Below, piece by piece: positions 25,160 through 33,658 of a stretch of 64,000 nucleotides of DNA. How positions within the stretch are numbered: position 1 is the first letter of the stretch; the number at the start of each line of letters is the position of its first letter. Below the pieces are notes generated by a model. It worked only from the letters and a program-made list of their open reading frames with translations. It did not search any database and was not told the origin of the DNA. The translations under genes were made by a program, and so were the position numbers. The stretch is from an uncultured Acetatifactor sp. (GTDB lineage Bacteria > Bacillota > Clostridia > Lachnospirales > Lachnospiraceae), in the NCBI GenBank assembly GCA_934402315.1, contig CAKRTS010000013.1, positions 44,161 to 108,160 on the forward strand, in the 5' to 3' direction.

Positions 25160-26020
25160 GTGGAACTTAGAACAGCAGTATCCCCCAGAGACGTCAAACA
25201 TTATACGACGGAGCGCCTGCGGGAGGAATTTCTGATTCAGAATCTTTTTGTGCCCGGTGAAATCAGGCTGGTGTACAGCCATATCGACAGAATTATTACA
25301 GGAGCGGCTGTACCGGTGAAACCGATCGTGCTGACTGCGGGGGACGAGCTTCGCGCAGAGTATTTCTGCCAGAGAAGAGAGCTCGGCGTCATCAACATCG
25401 GCGGTGCAGGAAGGATCACTGTTGACGGGAGGGTGTACAAGGTAGGCTTCAAGGAGGCTATGTACATCGGTATGGGATCAAAGGACATCACCTTTGAGAG
25501 TGAAGACCCTGAGAAGCCGGCGAAATTCTATCTGAATTCGGCACCGGCACACAGAACCTGCCCTACCGTGCTGATCAAGCCGGAGGGAACGCCGGAGGAA
25601 GGTGTTGTAATCGTAAAGCCGGAGAACAAGGTGGAGCTCGGTACGTTGGAGGATGCCAACCACAGAGTGATCTGCAAATACATTTTGCCCGGACAGGTGG
25701 AGAGCTGTCAGCTGGAGATGGGAATGACGAAGCTTGAGCCGGGAAGTGTCTGGAATACAATGCCCTGCCATACACATGACAGACGAATGGAGGTTTATCT
25801 CTATTTTGAGATGCCGGAGGATGCCTTTGTTATGCACTATATGGGAGAGCCCAACGAGACGCGCCACATTGTCATGAGAAATGAGGAGGCAGTGATCTCG
25901 CCGAGCTGGTCGATCCATTCCGGCTGCGGTTCCAGAGCTTATACATTCATCTGGGGCATGGTTGGTGAGAATCAGGACTTTGATGATATGGACGGCGTTG
26001 CAATGAAGGATCTGATGTAA
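25160..26020 (+). CDS. kduI: 5-dehydro-4-deoxy-D-glucuronate isomerase
   Basis: This 286-aa KduI isomerises the linear form of 4-deoxy-5-keto-uronate, made by pectin or glycosaminoglycan lyases, to 3-deoxy-2,5-diketogluconate. The start is GTG 25160 with AGGAGAGG upstream; the longer frame to 25037 runs through the hairpin repeats and is not used. The cupin metal site is in Cys-His-Thr-His-Asp-Arg-Arg-Met-Glu, with further family motifs Ala-Glu-Tyr-Phe-Cys-Gln-Arg-Arg-Glu-Leu-Gly and Ser-Pro-Ser-Trp-Ser-Ile-His-Ser-Gly-Cys-Gly. Length matches the family. It is the first gene of a five-gene uronate operon. Confidence 0.95.
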   Translation: MELRTAVSPRDVKHYTTERLREEFLIQNLFVPGEIRLVYSHIDRIITGAAVPVKPIVLTAGDELRAEYFCQRRELGVINIGGAGRITVDGRVYKVGFKEAMYIGMGSKDITFESEDPEKPAKFYLNSAPAHRTCPTVLIKPEGTPEEGVVIVKPENKVELGTLEDANHRVICKYILPGQVESCQLEMGMTKLEPGSVWNTMPCHTHDRRMEVYLYFEMPEDAFVMHYMGEPNETRHIVMRNEEAVISPSWSIHSGCGSRAYTFIWGMVGENQDFDDMDGVAMKDLM

Positions 26021-26056
26021 GAGATACATATAAAATCAGAAAAAGGAGATTAGACA

Positions 26057-26863
26057 ATGGGAAATTTCGTGAATTGTTTTTCGCTGGAAGGTAAGGTAGC
26101 CCTTGTGACAGGTGCTTCCTATGGAATCGGTTTTGCAATCGCTTCTGCGTTTGCTGAGGCTGGCGCAACCATCGTATTTAATGACATCAAGCAGGAGCTG
26201 GTGGATAAGGGCATTGCAGCTTATGCAGAGAAAGGAATCAAGGCACACGGCTATGTCTGCGACGTGACGGATGAGGATGCTGTCAATGCACTCGTTGCGC
26301 AGATTGAAAAGGAAGTCGGCGTGATCGACATTCTCGTAAACAATGCGGGCATCATCAAGAGAATCCCGATGACAGAGATGACGGCAGCAGAGTTCAGGCA
26401 GGTGATCGATGTTGACCTGAACGCACCCTTCATCGTATCAAAGGCAGTTATCCCTTCCATGATTAAGAAGGGTCACGGAAAGATTATCAACATCTGCTCC
26501 ATGATGTCTGAGCTGGGACGTGAGACAGTGTCCGCTTATGCAGCGGCAAAGGGCGGACTGAAGATGCTGACAAAGAATATCTGTTCCGAGTACGGCCAGT
26601 ACAACATCCAGTGTAACGGTATCGGACCCGGCTATATCGAGACACCCCAGACAGCGCCTCTGCGCGAGATCCAGCCCGACGGCAGCAGACATCCCTTCGA
26701 CCAGTTTATCTGTGCGAAGACGCCTGCAAACAGATGGCTGAAGCCCGAGGAGCTGGCAGGCCCTGCAGTGTTCCTTGCTTCCGACGCTTCGGATGCGGTC
26801 AACGGACATATTCTCTATGTGGACGGCGGTATTCTGGCTTATATCGGAAAGCAGCCAGGCTGA
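26057..26863 (+). CDS. kduD: KduD-type short-chain dehydrogenase (2-deoxy-3-keto-gluconate / gluconate 5-dehydrogenase)
   Basis: This 268-aa short-chain dehydrogenase carries the cofactor motif Thr-Gly-Ala-Ser-Tyr-Gly-Ile-Gly, the Asn-Asn-Ala-Gly motif, a catalytic Ser (Ile-Cys-Ser-Met-Met-Ser) and Tyr-Ala-Ala-Ala-Lys. Next to KduI it should reduce 3-deoxy-2,5-diketogluconate to 2-keto-3-deoxygluconate with NAD(P)H. Homologues are often annotated gluconate 5-dehydrogenase; the operon context favours the KduD role. The gene lies 36 bases after kduI with AAAAGGAG before the ATG. Confidence 0.9.
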   Translation: MGNFVNCFSLEGKVALVTGASYGIGFAIASAFAEAGATIVFNDIKQELVDKGIAAYAEKGIKAHGYVCDVTDEDAVNALVAQIEKEVGVIDILVNNAGIIKRIPMTEMTAAEFRQVIDVDLNAPFIVSKAVIPSMIKKGHGKIINICSMMSELGRETVSAYAAAKGGLKMLTKNICSEYGQYNIQCNGIGPGYIETPQTAPLREIQPDGSRHPFDQFICAKTPANRWLKPEELAGPAVFLASDASDAVNGHILYVDGGILAYIGKQPG

Positions 26864-26890
26864 TAGAATGGGAATCGGAGGAGAGTTTTC

Positions 26891-27529
26891 ATGAAAATAG
26901 CATTGATTAACGAGAACAGTCAGGCAGCGAAGAATGAGATGATCTGCGCTACATTGAAAAAGGTTGTGGAGCCGATGGGACACGAAGTGTTCAACTACGG
27001 AATGTGTGGCGCTGAGGCCCCAAACTCCTTAACCTATGTACAGAACGGTATTCTGGCAGCAGTTCTTCTGAATTCGGGGGCGGCTGATTATGTAATCACA
27101 GGCTGTGGAACAGGCGAAGGAGCCATGCTTGCATGTAATTCCTTCCCGAAGGTGCTCTGCGGACATATAGAGTCTCCGCTGGACGCTTATCTGTTCTCAC
27201 AGGTAAATGACGGAAACTGTGTGGCGCTTCCCTTTGCGGAGAATTTCGGCTGGGGCGGAGAACTGAATTTACAGTACATCTTTGAGAAGCTTTTCTGCGC
27301 ACCCGGCGGCGGTGGCTATCCGCCCGAGAGAGTAGAGCCTGAGCAGAGAAATAAGAAAATACTGGATAAAGTGAAGGAAGTAACGCATACTGATATGGTG
27401 ACGATCCTGAAAAATCTGGATCGTGAGCTGGTAAAGGGTGCTTTGTCCGGTGAGAAGTTCAAGGAATATTTCTGGACAAACTGTAAGTGTGACAAGATCG
27501 CAGAGGCAGTAAAAGAGGTTCTGGCATAA
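26891..27529 (+). CDS. RpiB/LacA/LacB family sugar isomerase, DhuI-like
   Basis: This 212-aa protein is an RpiB-type isomerase with the phosphate/active-site loop Gly-Cys-Gly-Thr-Gly-Glu-Gly and a neighbouring Cys-Asn-Ser-Phe-Pro. It is ~60 residues longer than RpiB (~150), with an extra helical C-terminus. In streptococci a protein of this family (DhuI) replaces KduI in unsaturated-uronate breakdown, so its place between kduD and eda suggests the same or a related reaction. Ribose-5-phosphate isomerisation is less likely in this setting. GGAGGAG precedes the ATG. Confidence 0.82.
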   Translation: MKIALINENSQAAKNEMICATLKKVVEPMGHEVFNYGMCGAEAPNSLTYVQNGILAAVLLNSGAADYVITGCGTGEGAMLACNSFPKVLCGHIESPLDAYLFSQVNDGNCVALPFAENFGWGGELNLQYIFEKLFCAPGGGGYPPERVEPEQRNKKILDKVKEVTHTDMVTILKNLDRELVKGALSGEKFKEYFWTNCKCDKIAEAVKEVLA

Positions 27530-27588
27530 GCGGAGCCTGAAAAAATAAAGACGCATGACAGATGATGCAGATTGGAGAGTAGGTTGGT

Positions 27589-28548
27589 ATGAACGCAGTT
27601 TTAGAGCAGATCAGCAAAATCGGTATTGTTCCGGTAGTAAAGATTGACCGCGAGGAGGATGCGCTTCCTCTGGCAAAAGCACTTTGCGCGGGCGGACTTC
27701 CCTGTGCGGAGGTAACGTTCCGAACCAGTGCGGCAGCGGGTGCGATCAAGATCATGACTGAGAATTTCCCTGAGATGTGTGTGGGCGCAGGCACTGTCCT
27801 GAATGCAGAGCAGGTAGATGCAGCGGTTGCGGCAGGGGCAAAATTTATTGTCAGCCCCGGACTGAACCCCAGAACAGTGAAGTATTGTATCGAGAAGGGT
27901 GTGCCGATCACTCCCGGTACTTCCAGCCCGTCCGACATTGAACAGGCGATTGAACTGGGACTTGATGTGGTAAAATTCTTCCCGGCAGAGCAGTCCGGCG
28001 GTCTTGCAAAGATCAAGGCAATGGCAGCTCCTTATGTCAATATGAAGTTTATGCCTACGGGCGGAATCAATGCGAAGAACCTGACTTCCTACCTTGACTT
28101 TCCGAAGATCATCGCATGCGGCGGATCATGGATGGTGCCCGGTGACCTGATAAATGAGGGCGCATGGGACAAGATCGAGGCATTGACAAGAGAGGCTGTA
28201 CAGACGATGCTTGGCTTTGAACTGGCACATGTGGGCATCAACGCTGCGAATGAGGAGGAGGCAATGAAGGCGGCGAACCGCTTTGCTTTCCTGTTCGGTA
28301 TGCCTGCCAAGGTCGGAAACAGCTCTATTTTCTCGGGAACAGCTGTCGAAGTTATGAAGCAGCCGTTTAAGGGAAAGAACGGACATATTGCGATCCGCAC
28401 AAATTATATCGAGAGAGCTGTGAACTATATGACGACGGTTCTCGGTGTGGAATTTGAGGAGCCCAAGAAGGATGACAAGGGTAAATACAAGGCGATTTAC
28501 CTGAAGGAAGAGGTAGGCGGCTTCGCTGTACACCTTGTCCAGAAATAA
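27589..28548 (+). CDS. eda: KDPG/KHG aldolase fused to a VOC-like domain
   Basis: The protein has 319 aa. Residues 1-~210 are a full KDPG aldolase: Ile-Val-Pro-Val-Val-Lys-Ile, Ala-Glu-Val-Thr-Phe-Arg with the catalytic Glu, Gly-Ala-Gly-Thr-Val-Leu, and Val-Val-Lys-Phe-Phe-Pro-Ala-Glu with the Schiff-base Lys. It splits 2-keto-3-deoxy-6-phosphogluconate into pyruvate and glyceraldehyde-3-phosphate. Residues ~215-319 form an added domain with His-Ile-Ala-Ile-Arg-Thr-Asn near the middle and Gly-Gly-Phe-Ala-Val-His at the end, like half a glyoxalase/VOC module. The fusion adds ~105 residues to the usual 205-215. Confidence 0.93.
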   Translation: MNAVLEQISKIGIVPVVKIDREEDALPLAKALCAGGLPCAEVTFRTSAAAGAIKIMTENFPEMCVGAGTVLNAEQVDAAVAAGAKFIVSPGLNPRTVKYCIEKGVPITPGTSSPSDIEQAIELGLDVVKFFPAEQSGGLAKIKAMAAPYVNMKFMPTGGINAKNLTSYLDFPKIIACGGSWMVPGDLINEGAWDKIEALTREAVQTMLGFELAHVGINAANEEEAMKAANRFAFLFGMPAKVGNSSIFSGTAVEVMKQPFKGKNGHIAIRTNYIERAVNYMTTVLGVEFEEPKKDDKGKYKAIYLKEEVGGFAVHLVQK

Positions 28549-28576
28549 AACAAAAAGAAGAGAGGAATACAAAGCA

Positions 28577-29608
28577 ATGGCAAAGGTTATTACCATGGGT
28601 GAGATCATGCTGAGACTGTCCACCCCGAATTTTGAGAAGTTTATTCAGGCAGATGAGTTTGACATCAACTACGGCGGCGGAGAGGCTAACGTAGCGGTAT
28701 CTCTGGCAAACTACGGACATGACGCAGAGTTCGTGACAGCAGTTCCGAACAATGAGATCGGTGAGTGTGCTGTGGCTGCGCTGAGAAAGTACAATGTGGG
28801 AACAAAGCACATTGCAAAGTGCGGCGAGAGACTGGGTATCTATTTCCTTGAGAGCGGTTCTTCCATGAGACCGTCCAAGGTTGTGTACGACAGAGCGCAT
28901 TCTTCCATCTCTACGGCGACAGCTGAGGACTTTGATTTTGATGATATTTTCAAGGATGCAGACTGGTTCCATTTCACCGGTATTACCCCCGCTGTGTCCG
29001 ATGCGGCGGCAGTGCTTACAGAGGAGGCTCTGAAGGCAGCGAAGAAGCACGGTGTGAAGGTTTCTGTTGACCTGAACTTCCGCAAGAAGCTCTGGACTTC
29101 CGAGAAGGCACAGAAGGTGATGAAGAACCTGATGCAGTATGTTGATGTCTGCATTGGCAATGAGGAAGACGCAGAGCTGGTGCTGGGATATAAGCCCGGA
29201 AAGACGGATGTGACGAGCGGCGATCTCGAGCTTGCGGGCTATAGGTCCATTTTTGAGCAGATGGTTGCAGATTATAACTTTGAGTACTGCATTTCCTCCC
29301 TGCGCGTCAGCCATTCCGCGTCCGATAACGGCTGGTCGGCATGCATCTACTCCAGAGATACCAAGGAATTTTATCATTCCAAGGAGTACAGCATCCATCC
29401 CATCGTTGACCGTGTGGGCGGCGGCGATTCCTTTGCAGGCGGCGTGATCTGCGGTATGCTGGACGGAAAGAACTTTAAGGATGCGCTTGAGTTCGGCGTT
29501 GCGGCATCTGCCCTGAAGCACACCATTCCCGGCGACTTCAACCTTGTTTCCAGAAAGGAAGTCGAGACACTGGCTGGCGGCGACGCATCCGGCCGTGTGC
29601 AGAGATAA
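28577..29608 (+). CDS. kdgK: 2-keto-3-deoxygluconate kinase, PfkB family
   Basis: The protein has 343 aa from ATG 28577, after GAGAGGA; an upstream extension to 28535 overlaps eda and has no site. PfkB motifs are Tyr-Gly-Gly-Gly-Glu-Ala-Asn-Val-Ala near the start, and Arg-Val-Gly-Gly-Gly-Asp-Ser-Phe-Ala-Gly-Gly with the catalytic Asp near the end. Val-Asp-Leu-Asn-Phe-Arg-Lys-Lys-Leu-Trp is shared with KDG kinases. It phosphorylates 2-keto-3-deoxygluconate to KDPG, the substrate of the preceding aldolase gene. It is the last gene of the operon, followed by a terminator. Confidence 0.93.
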   Translation: MAKVITMGEIMLRLSTPNFEKFIQADEFDINYGGGEANVAVSLANYGHDAEFVTAVPNNEIGECAVAALRKYNVGTKHIAKCGERLGIYFLESGSSMRPSKVVYDRAHSSISTATAEDFDFDDIFKDADWFHFTGITPAVSDAAAVLTEEALKAAKKHGVKVSVDLNFRKKLWTSEKAQKVMKNLMQYVDVCIGNEEDAELVLGYKPGKTDVTSGDLELAGYRSIFEQMVADYNFEYCISSLRVSHSASDNGWSACIYSRDTKEFYHSKEYSIHPIVDRVGGGDSFAGGVICGMLDGKNFKDALEFGVAASALKHTIPGDFNLVSRKEVETLAGGDASGRVQR

Positions 29609-29646
29609 AAGAAGGACAAAAATCGAGAAGTATATAAAAGCACCCC

Positions 29647-29676
29647 AAATGCCCGTGGCATCAGCTGCGGGTATTT
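29647..29676 (+). terminator. Terminator of the kdu operon
   Basis: AAATGCCCG (29647-29655) pairs with CGGGTATTT (29668-29676), including one G-T pair, followed by CTTTGTG. The T-run is weak. Confidence 0.5.
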
Positions 29677-29800
29677 CTTTGTGCAAAAATACAGAAAATC
29701 GTAATATTTCCGTTTGATACACTTAAGATACAAAGGGGGCGTATCGTGCTACTGTATTTAAGGAATGCCGGGAAAACGGCATCCAAAGGAGGTAATGGAT

Positions 29801-32011
29801 TTGAAGAGAAAAAGATTCGCAGCGCTGGCGGTGACGCTGGCAATGCTGACAGGACTGCTTGCGGGATGCGGAAAGCAGAATCAGCAGGAGGACACTCCGG
29901 CGGTACAGGAGAAGGGACGCTATGTGGAGAGTGAACAGACGCTGCCAGAGGAATGGGCAGGCTGGACGGCGAGGCAGCTCTTTGTACAGGATGATAAGCT
30001 ACATCTTGTCATGGCGAAGGCGGAGGGTGAGCGGCTCGCTGTCCGGGAGCTGGAGCAGACGGAGGAAGGCTTTGCAGATGTGACAGGGCAATGGCTGGAG
30101 GACATTGTGCTTCCCGTTGAGGAGTGGATTGATCTGCGCCTGATGCAGGATGGAAACGGAGTGCAGTATCTGTTTTCACAGTATGGGGACGGCGATGAAT
30201 ACAAGGGGCACCTTTGGAAAAATGAGGGAGATGCTGCGGTAGAGGTCACGCCGGAAGACTGGAACAGGCTGAATGAGGACTGGGGCATCTATGAAATGAT
30301 CTTTGGAATCGCAGCGCTTGACAGCGGACAGCTGTTTGTCAATGGGGCGATGGCGATGAGCCTGGTGTCCGGGCAGGATGGTTCGACGCTGGAGAGTGAG
30401 GCGTCGACAGGAGATTACGCGGAGACAGTTCTGTCGGATGGGCAGAATATCTACCTTGTCTGCCGTGACAGCAGCGGAAATGTCGGTCAGATTGAAAAGA
30501 GACCGGAGGGAAAGAAAAAGGACGCGGAGATCATTCCCATGGATCTTGAGGGTAAGAACGGACTGAGCTTCTGTGCAGCAGACGATGGCACAATCATTGC
30601 TGCCGGCAACAGCGGAATTTTCCGCTATGCAGCGGACGGAGATAAATGGGAAAGGCTCCTGCCGGGCTCGGAGACGAGTTTTGCCCTGTCCGACCGTTGG
30701 TGCACCGGGCTGGCGGCATCGACGGATGGCGGGATCTATGCACTGTTTTCACAGGATGGCGGGAATGCTATTCTGAACGTGTACCGGTATGACCCAGATG
30801 CGGTTGCTGAGGTGACGGAGGTGCTGAAGCTTTATGCTGTCGAGGAGAGTTATCTTTTACAGAATGCAGTCGCGCTCTATCACCGCGCTCACCCGGAGGT
30901 CATGATCGAGACAGAATATGCCTATAGTATTGACGACAGCTACAGTAACGTTGAATATGACTATAATGAGGTCTACCAGAAGCTGAATACGATGCTTATG
31001 AGCGGAGATGCACCGGATATTCTCGTGCTGGATCATCTGAATCCCGATTCCTTTATAGAAAAGGGACTGCTCGCAGACCTGAGCGGAGTCCTTGCGCCCA
31101 TGGAGGAAGACGGGGAGCTGTTGAATAACATTACGGACAGCTACCGGGCGGAGGACGGTGGAACCTATGTGATTCCGCTGCAGTTTGGCTTTTCTTATAT
31201 TACCGGTCGTGACATCACGGCTGCTGATATGCAGAGCATCGAAGCCCTTGCGGCCTTTCTCAAAGGGAAACAGGAGAGCTATATGGGCTGCAAGACCGTT
31301 GAGGACATGGTTGATCTGTTCTATCCGTATTTTTGTGGTGACATTGTAAAAGACAAGACACTTGATAAAGACGTACTGAGAGAAAAGCTGGAGGCGATGA
31401 AGATCATTGCGGACAACTGTGGTATTGTCGAAAAATATGACGACAAAAACAATCGCAGGCACAATATCTGGGATCTGGCATCGGAGATAAAGCTGGCGAT
31501 TGAGAAGGGGGCAGCAGGTTTTAACGACTGTATGTTTGACGTGGCGATCACTGATTATATCAAGGGTGAGTTTGCGGCGTTTGAAAATCAGTTTATCCCC
31601 TCGCTGGAAACGGCTGTCTGCACAAAGAGTCAGAAGCAGGAGACGGCAAAGGATTTCATCCGCTTTGCACTTTCGGAACAGATACAGGATCAGGATTACT
31701 ATTCGGGCTTCCCTGTCAATGCAAGGTCGCTGGAAAAACTTACCCTGAGAGACCGCTCCGACATGGCGGCAGTGACTACGATTAAGGGGGACGATGGAAG
31801 CGAGGTGATGTTTGAAATCAAGGCGTTTCCCGAGGCGACAGCGCAGAGACTTGCCGAGATCTGCAAGACGGTCAGCAGACCTGTGAAGGAAGATGCCAAG
31901 ATCAAGGAGGTGCTCATTGATTCTCTCAGTTCCTATCTGCGGGGGCAGGGAAGTCTTGAGGACGCGGTGTCCGAAATAGAAAAAGGGCTGAATATGTATC
32001 TTGCGGAATGA
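29801..32011 (+). CDS. Extracellular solute-binding lipoprotein (ABC transporter type)
   Basis: The protein has 736 aa from TTG 29801, which lies 8 bases after AAAGGAGG; the ATG at 29795 is only 2 bases from that site. A basic start, hydrophobic helix and lipobox Leu-Leu-Ala-Gly-Cys mark a lipoprotein. Residues ~30-340 look like a repeated beta domain (Asp/Gly-rich strands), unlike plain solute-binding proteins. From ~345 the sequence is a sugar-type binding protein: Ala-Val-Ala-Leu-Tyr-His-Arg-Ala-His-Pro, then Met-Leu-Met-Ser-Gly-Asp-Ala-Pro-Asp-Ile-Leu and Phe-Pro-Val-Asn-Ala-Arg. No permease or ATPase lies nearby, so it is an orphan; it may share a transporter or act as a surface sensor. 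Confidence 0.85.
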   Translation: MKRKRFAALAVTLAMLTGLLAGCGKQNQQEDTPAVQEKGRYVESEQTLPEEWAGWTARQLFVQDDKLHLVMAKAEGERLAVRELEQTEEGFADVTGQWLEDIVLPVEEWIDLRLMQDGNGVQYLFSQYGDGDEYKGHLWKNEGDAAVEVTPEDWNRLNEDWGIYEMIFGIAALDSGQLFVNGAMAMSLVSGQDGSTLESEASTGDYAETVLSDGQNIYLVCRDSSGNVGQIEKRPEGKKKDAEIIPMDLEGKNGLSFCAADDGTIIAAGNSGIFRYAADGDKWERLLPGSETSFALSDRWCTGLAASTDGGIYALFSQDGGNAILNVYRYDPDAVAEVTEVLKLYAVEESYLLQNAVALYHRAHPEVMIETEYAYSIDDSYSNVEYDYNEVYQKLNTMLMSGDAPDILVLDHLNPDSFIEKGLLADLSGVLAPMEEDGELLNNITDSYRAEDGGTYVIPLQFGFSYITGRDITAADMQSIEALAAFLKGKQESYMGCKTVEDMVDLFYPYFCGDIVKDKTLDKDVLREKLEAMKIIADNCGIVEKYDDKNNRRHNIWDLASEIKLAIEKGAAGFNDCMFDVAITDYIKGEFAAFENQFIPSLETAVCTKSQKQETAKDFIRFALSEQIQDQDYYSGFPVNARSLEKLTLRDRSDMAAVTTIKGDDGSEVMFEIKAFPEATAQRLAEICKTVSRPVKEDAKIKEVLIDSLSSYLRGQGSLEDAVSEIEKGLNMYLAE

Positions 32012-32094
32012 TTTCGCAGTTTACTGTTGACATTTGTCGAGCAAGAAAATATAATAGTACTATCAGCGATGGCTGATATACGAAAGAAAGTCAG

Positions 32095-32190
32095 AATACG
32101 GCAGTAAAATGAGATACGGTTGTAAAATAAAGTACAAGATAAAAGAAAATACGGTAAGTAAATAGATACAGTTCTGAAGTAAAGTACGGA
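32095..32190 (+). repeat. Diverged short direct repeats, AT-rich
   Basis: ATACGG or ATACAG followed by GTAAA recurs four times (32096, 32114, 32149, 32166) at irregular spacing. No ORF runs through it. Its role is unknown; it may be a decayed tandem array or a protein-binding stretch. Confidence 0.35.
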
Positions 32191-32228
32191 TTTGTCAACG
32201 AGATACAAGAGAAAAGAACGAAGTGGTA

Positions 32229-32265
32229 TAAGGAAACGAAGTAACTTTCGTTTCCTTATATTTTT
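32229..32265 (+). terminator. Terminator after the solute-binding protein gene
   Basis: TAAGGAAACGAA (32229-32240) pairs perfectly with TTCGTTTCCTTA (32247-32258), followed by TATTTTTG. Confidence 0.8.
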
Positions 32266-32297
32266 GCAGATTGTGCCAGAGTTGTGCGGAGGAAGAG

Positions 32298-33626
32298 ATG
32301 GACGAAAAACAGCAGGACAGGAGAGAAGAGAGACGTAAGAGACGGATCAGAAACCAGATGATCGCATATATTGCGGTATTGGTGCTTGTTACAGTGGCAG
32401 CGGCGGCAATCGTGGTATGCGTGAAGCTTTTTATGGATGGAAAGCAGGCGGAACAGACAGTACAGGAGAGCAATCAGGCGGCACTGGAGGATATTCTCGC
32501 GTCAGAGGAGACCTTGCAGACACCGGAGCCGACTGCTGAGCCGGAACCGACCGGAGAACCGGAGCCGACCCCCGAGCAGAGGCTGGATGAGATGGTCAGT
32601 CAGAGGGTAAGTGAGATGGCTTTGGAGGATAAGGTCGCGGGACTGTTCCTTGTCACACCGGAGTCGATCACAGGAGTCGCTACTGCGGTCAAGGCGGGTG
32701 AGGGTACGCAGAAGGCGCTTGCACAGTACGCGGTAGGCGGTATTGTCTATGCGGCAAAGAATATCAAATCGGAAGAACAGTTTAAGGAGATGCTGGCGAA
32801 TACGCAGAACTATGCAAAATACGGAGATCCGTTTTTCCTCGCCGTCGAGGAGGAGGGCGGAAGCGTCTCGACAGTGGCAAATGCCGGAATCGGCACAAAA
32901 GCGGATTCACCGAAGACGACAGGACAGTCGGGCAGCACGGACAACGCTTATCAGTCGGGCACTGCACTGGGCAGCACGCTCAGCGCTCTGGGAATCAACC
33001 TTGATCTGGCTCCCGTGGCAGATATAACAACAGCCGATAACAGCTGGCTCGGCGACCGTTCCTATGGAGCGGACGCGCAGCTTGCGGGCAGCATGGCGGG
33101 CGCAATGCTTCAGGGACTGCAGAGTCAGGGAGTTACCGCGTGCGTGAAGTTTTTCCCGGGTGTGGGAAGCACCGCACAGAATCCGGGCAAGGGGCTTGCA
33201 TCTACGGACAGAACGGCGGAGCAGTTTGAGAGCGAGGAATTTGCGGCATTCCGCCAGACAATCGAGGCGGGGGCGGAGATGATGATGATAAGCAATGTGG
33301 CAGCACCGGGACTTACCGGGGATAATGAGCCCTGTACCTTCTCAAGCAGGGTCGTGACGGATATTCTGCGCGGAGAGCTCGGCTTTGACGGAGTCATCGT
33401 GTCCGGAGCTTTGAACATGGCGGTCATCAGTGATTATTATGGAGCCGACGAAGCGGCGATTATGGCGCTGAAGGCGGGCTGTGATATGCTGTATCTGCCG
33501 GAGGATTTTGCAAAGGCGTATCAGGCTGTTCTGCAGGCAGTACAGGACGGAACAATTTCGGAAGAGCGTATCGATGATGCATTGTGCAGAATATACCGCA
33601 TCAAATACGCAGACAGGATAGAGTGA
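32298..33626 (+). CDS. Membrane-anchored GH3-family protein lacking catalytic residues
   Basis: The protein has 442 aa from ATG 32298, with GGAGGA just upstream. A very basic N-terminus and one membrane helix (residues ~17-45) are followed by a Glu/Pro/Thr-rich linker and a GH3 domain like NagZ (Glu-Glu-Glu-Gly-Gly, Pro-Val-Ala-Asp-Ile). In active NagZ enzymes the His/Asp acid-base loop is Lys-His-Phe-Pro-Gly-His-Gly-Asp and the nucleophile lies in Val-Thr-Asp. Here they read Lys-Phe-Phe-Pro-Gly-Val-Gly-Ser (284-291) and Val-Ser-Gly (368-370), so all three catalytic side chains are absent. It may bind cell-wall sugars without cutting them. Confidence 0.85.
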   Translation: MDEKQQDRREERRKRRIRNQMIAYIAVLVLVTVAAAAIVVCVKLFMDGKQAEQTVQESNQAALEDILASEETLQTPEPTAEPEPTGEPEPTPEQRLDEMVSQRVSEMALEDKVAGLFLVTPESITGVATAVKAGEGTQKALAQYAVGGIVYAAKNIKSEEQFKEMLANTQNYAKYGDPFFLAVEEEGGSVSTVANAGIGTKADSPKTTGQSGSTDNAYQSGTALGSTLSALGINLDLAPVADITTADNSWLGDRSYGADAQLAGSMAGAMLQGLQSQGVTACVKFFPGVGSTAQNPGKGLASTDRTAEQFESEEFAAFRQTIEAGAEMMMISNVAAPGLTGDNEPCTFSSRVVTDILRGELGFDGVIVSGALNMAVISDYYGADEAAIMALKAGCDMLYLPEDFAKAYQAVLQAVQDGTISEERIDDALCRIYRIKYADRIE

Positions 33627-33658
33627 ACGATATCCGGCGGGGAGAGAGGTAACAGGTA

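Noticed and set aside
28367..29722. 451-codon minus-strand open frame
   Set aside because: It lies antisense to kdgK, which has full family motifs; the frame is a by-product of codon bias.
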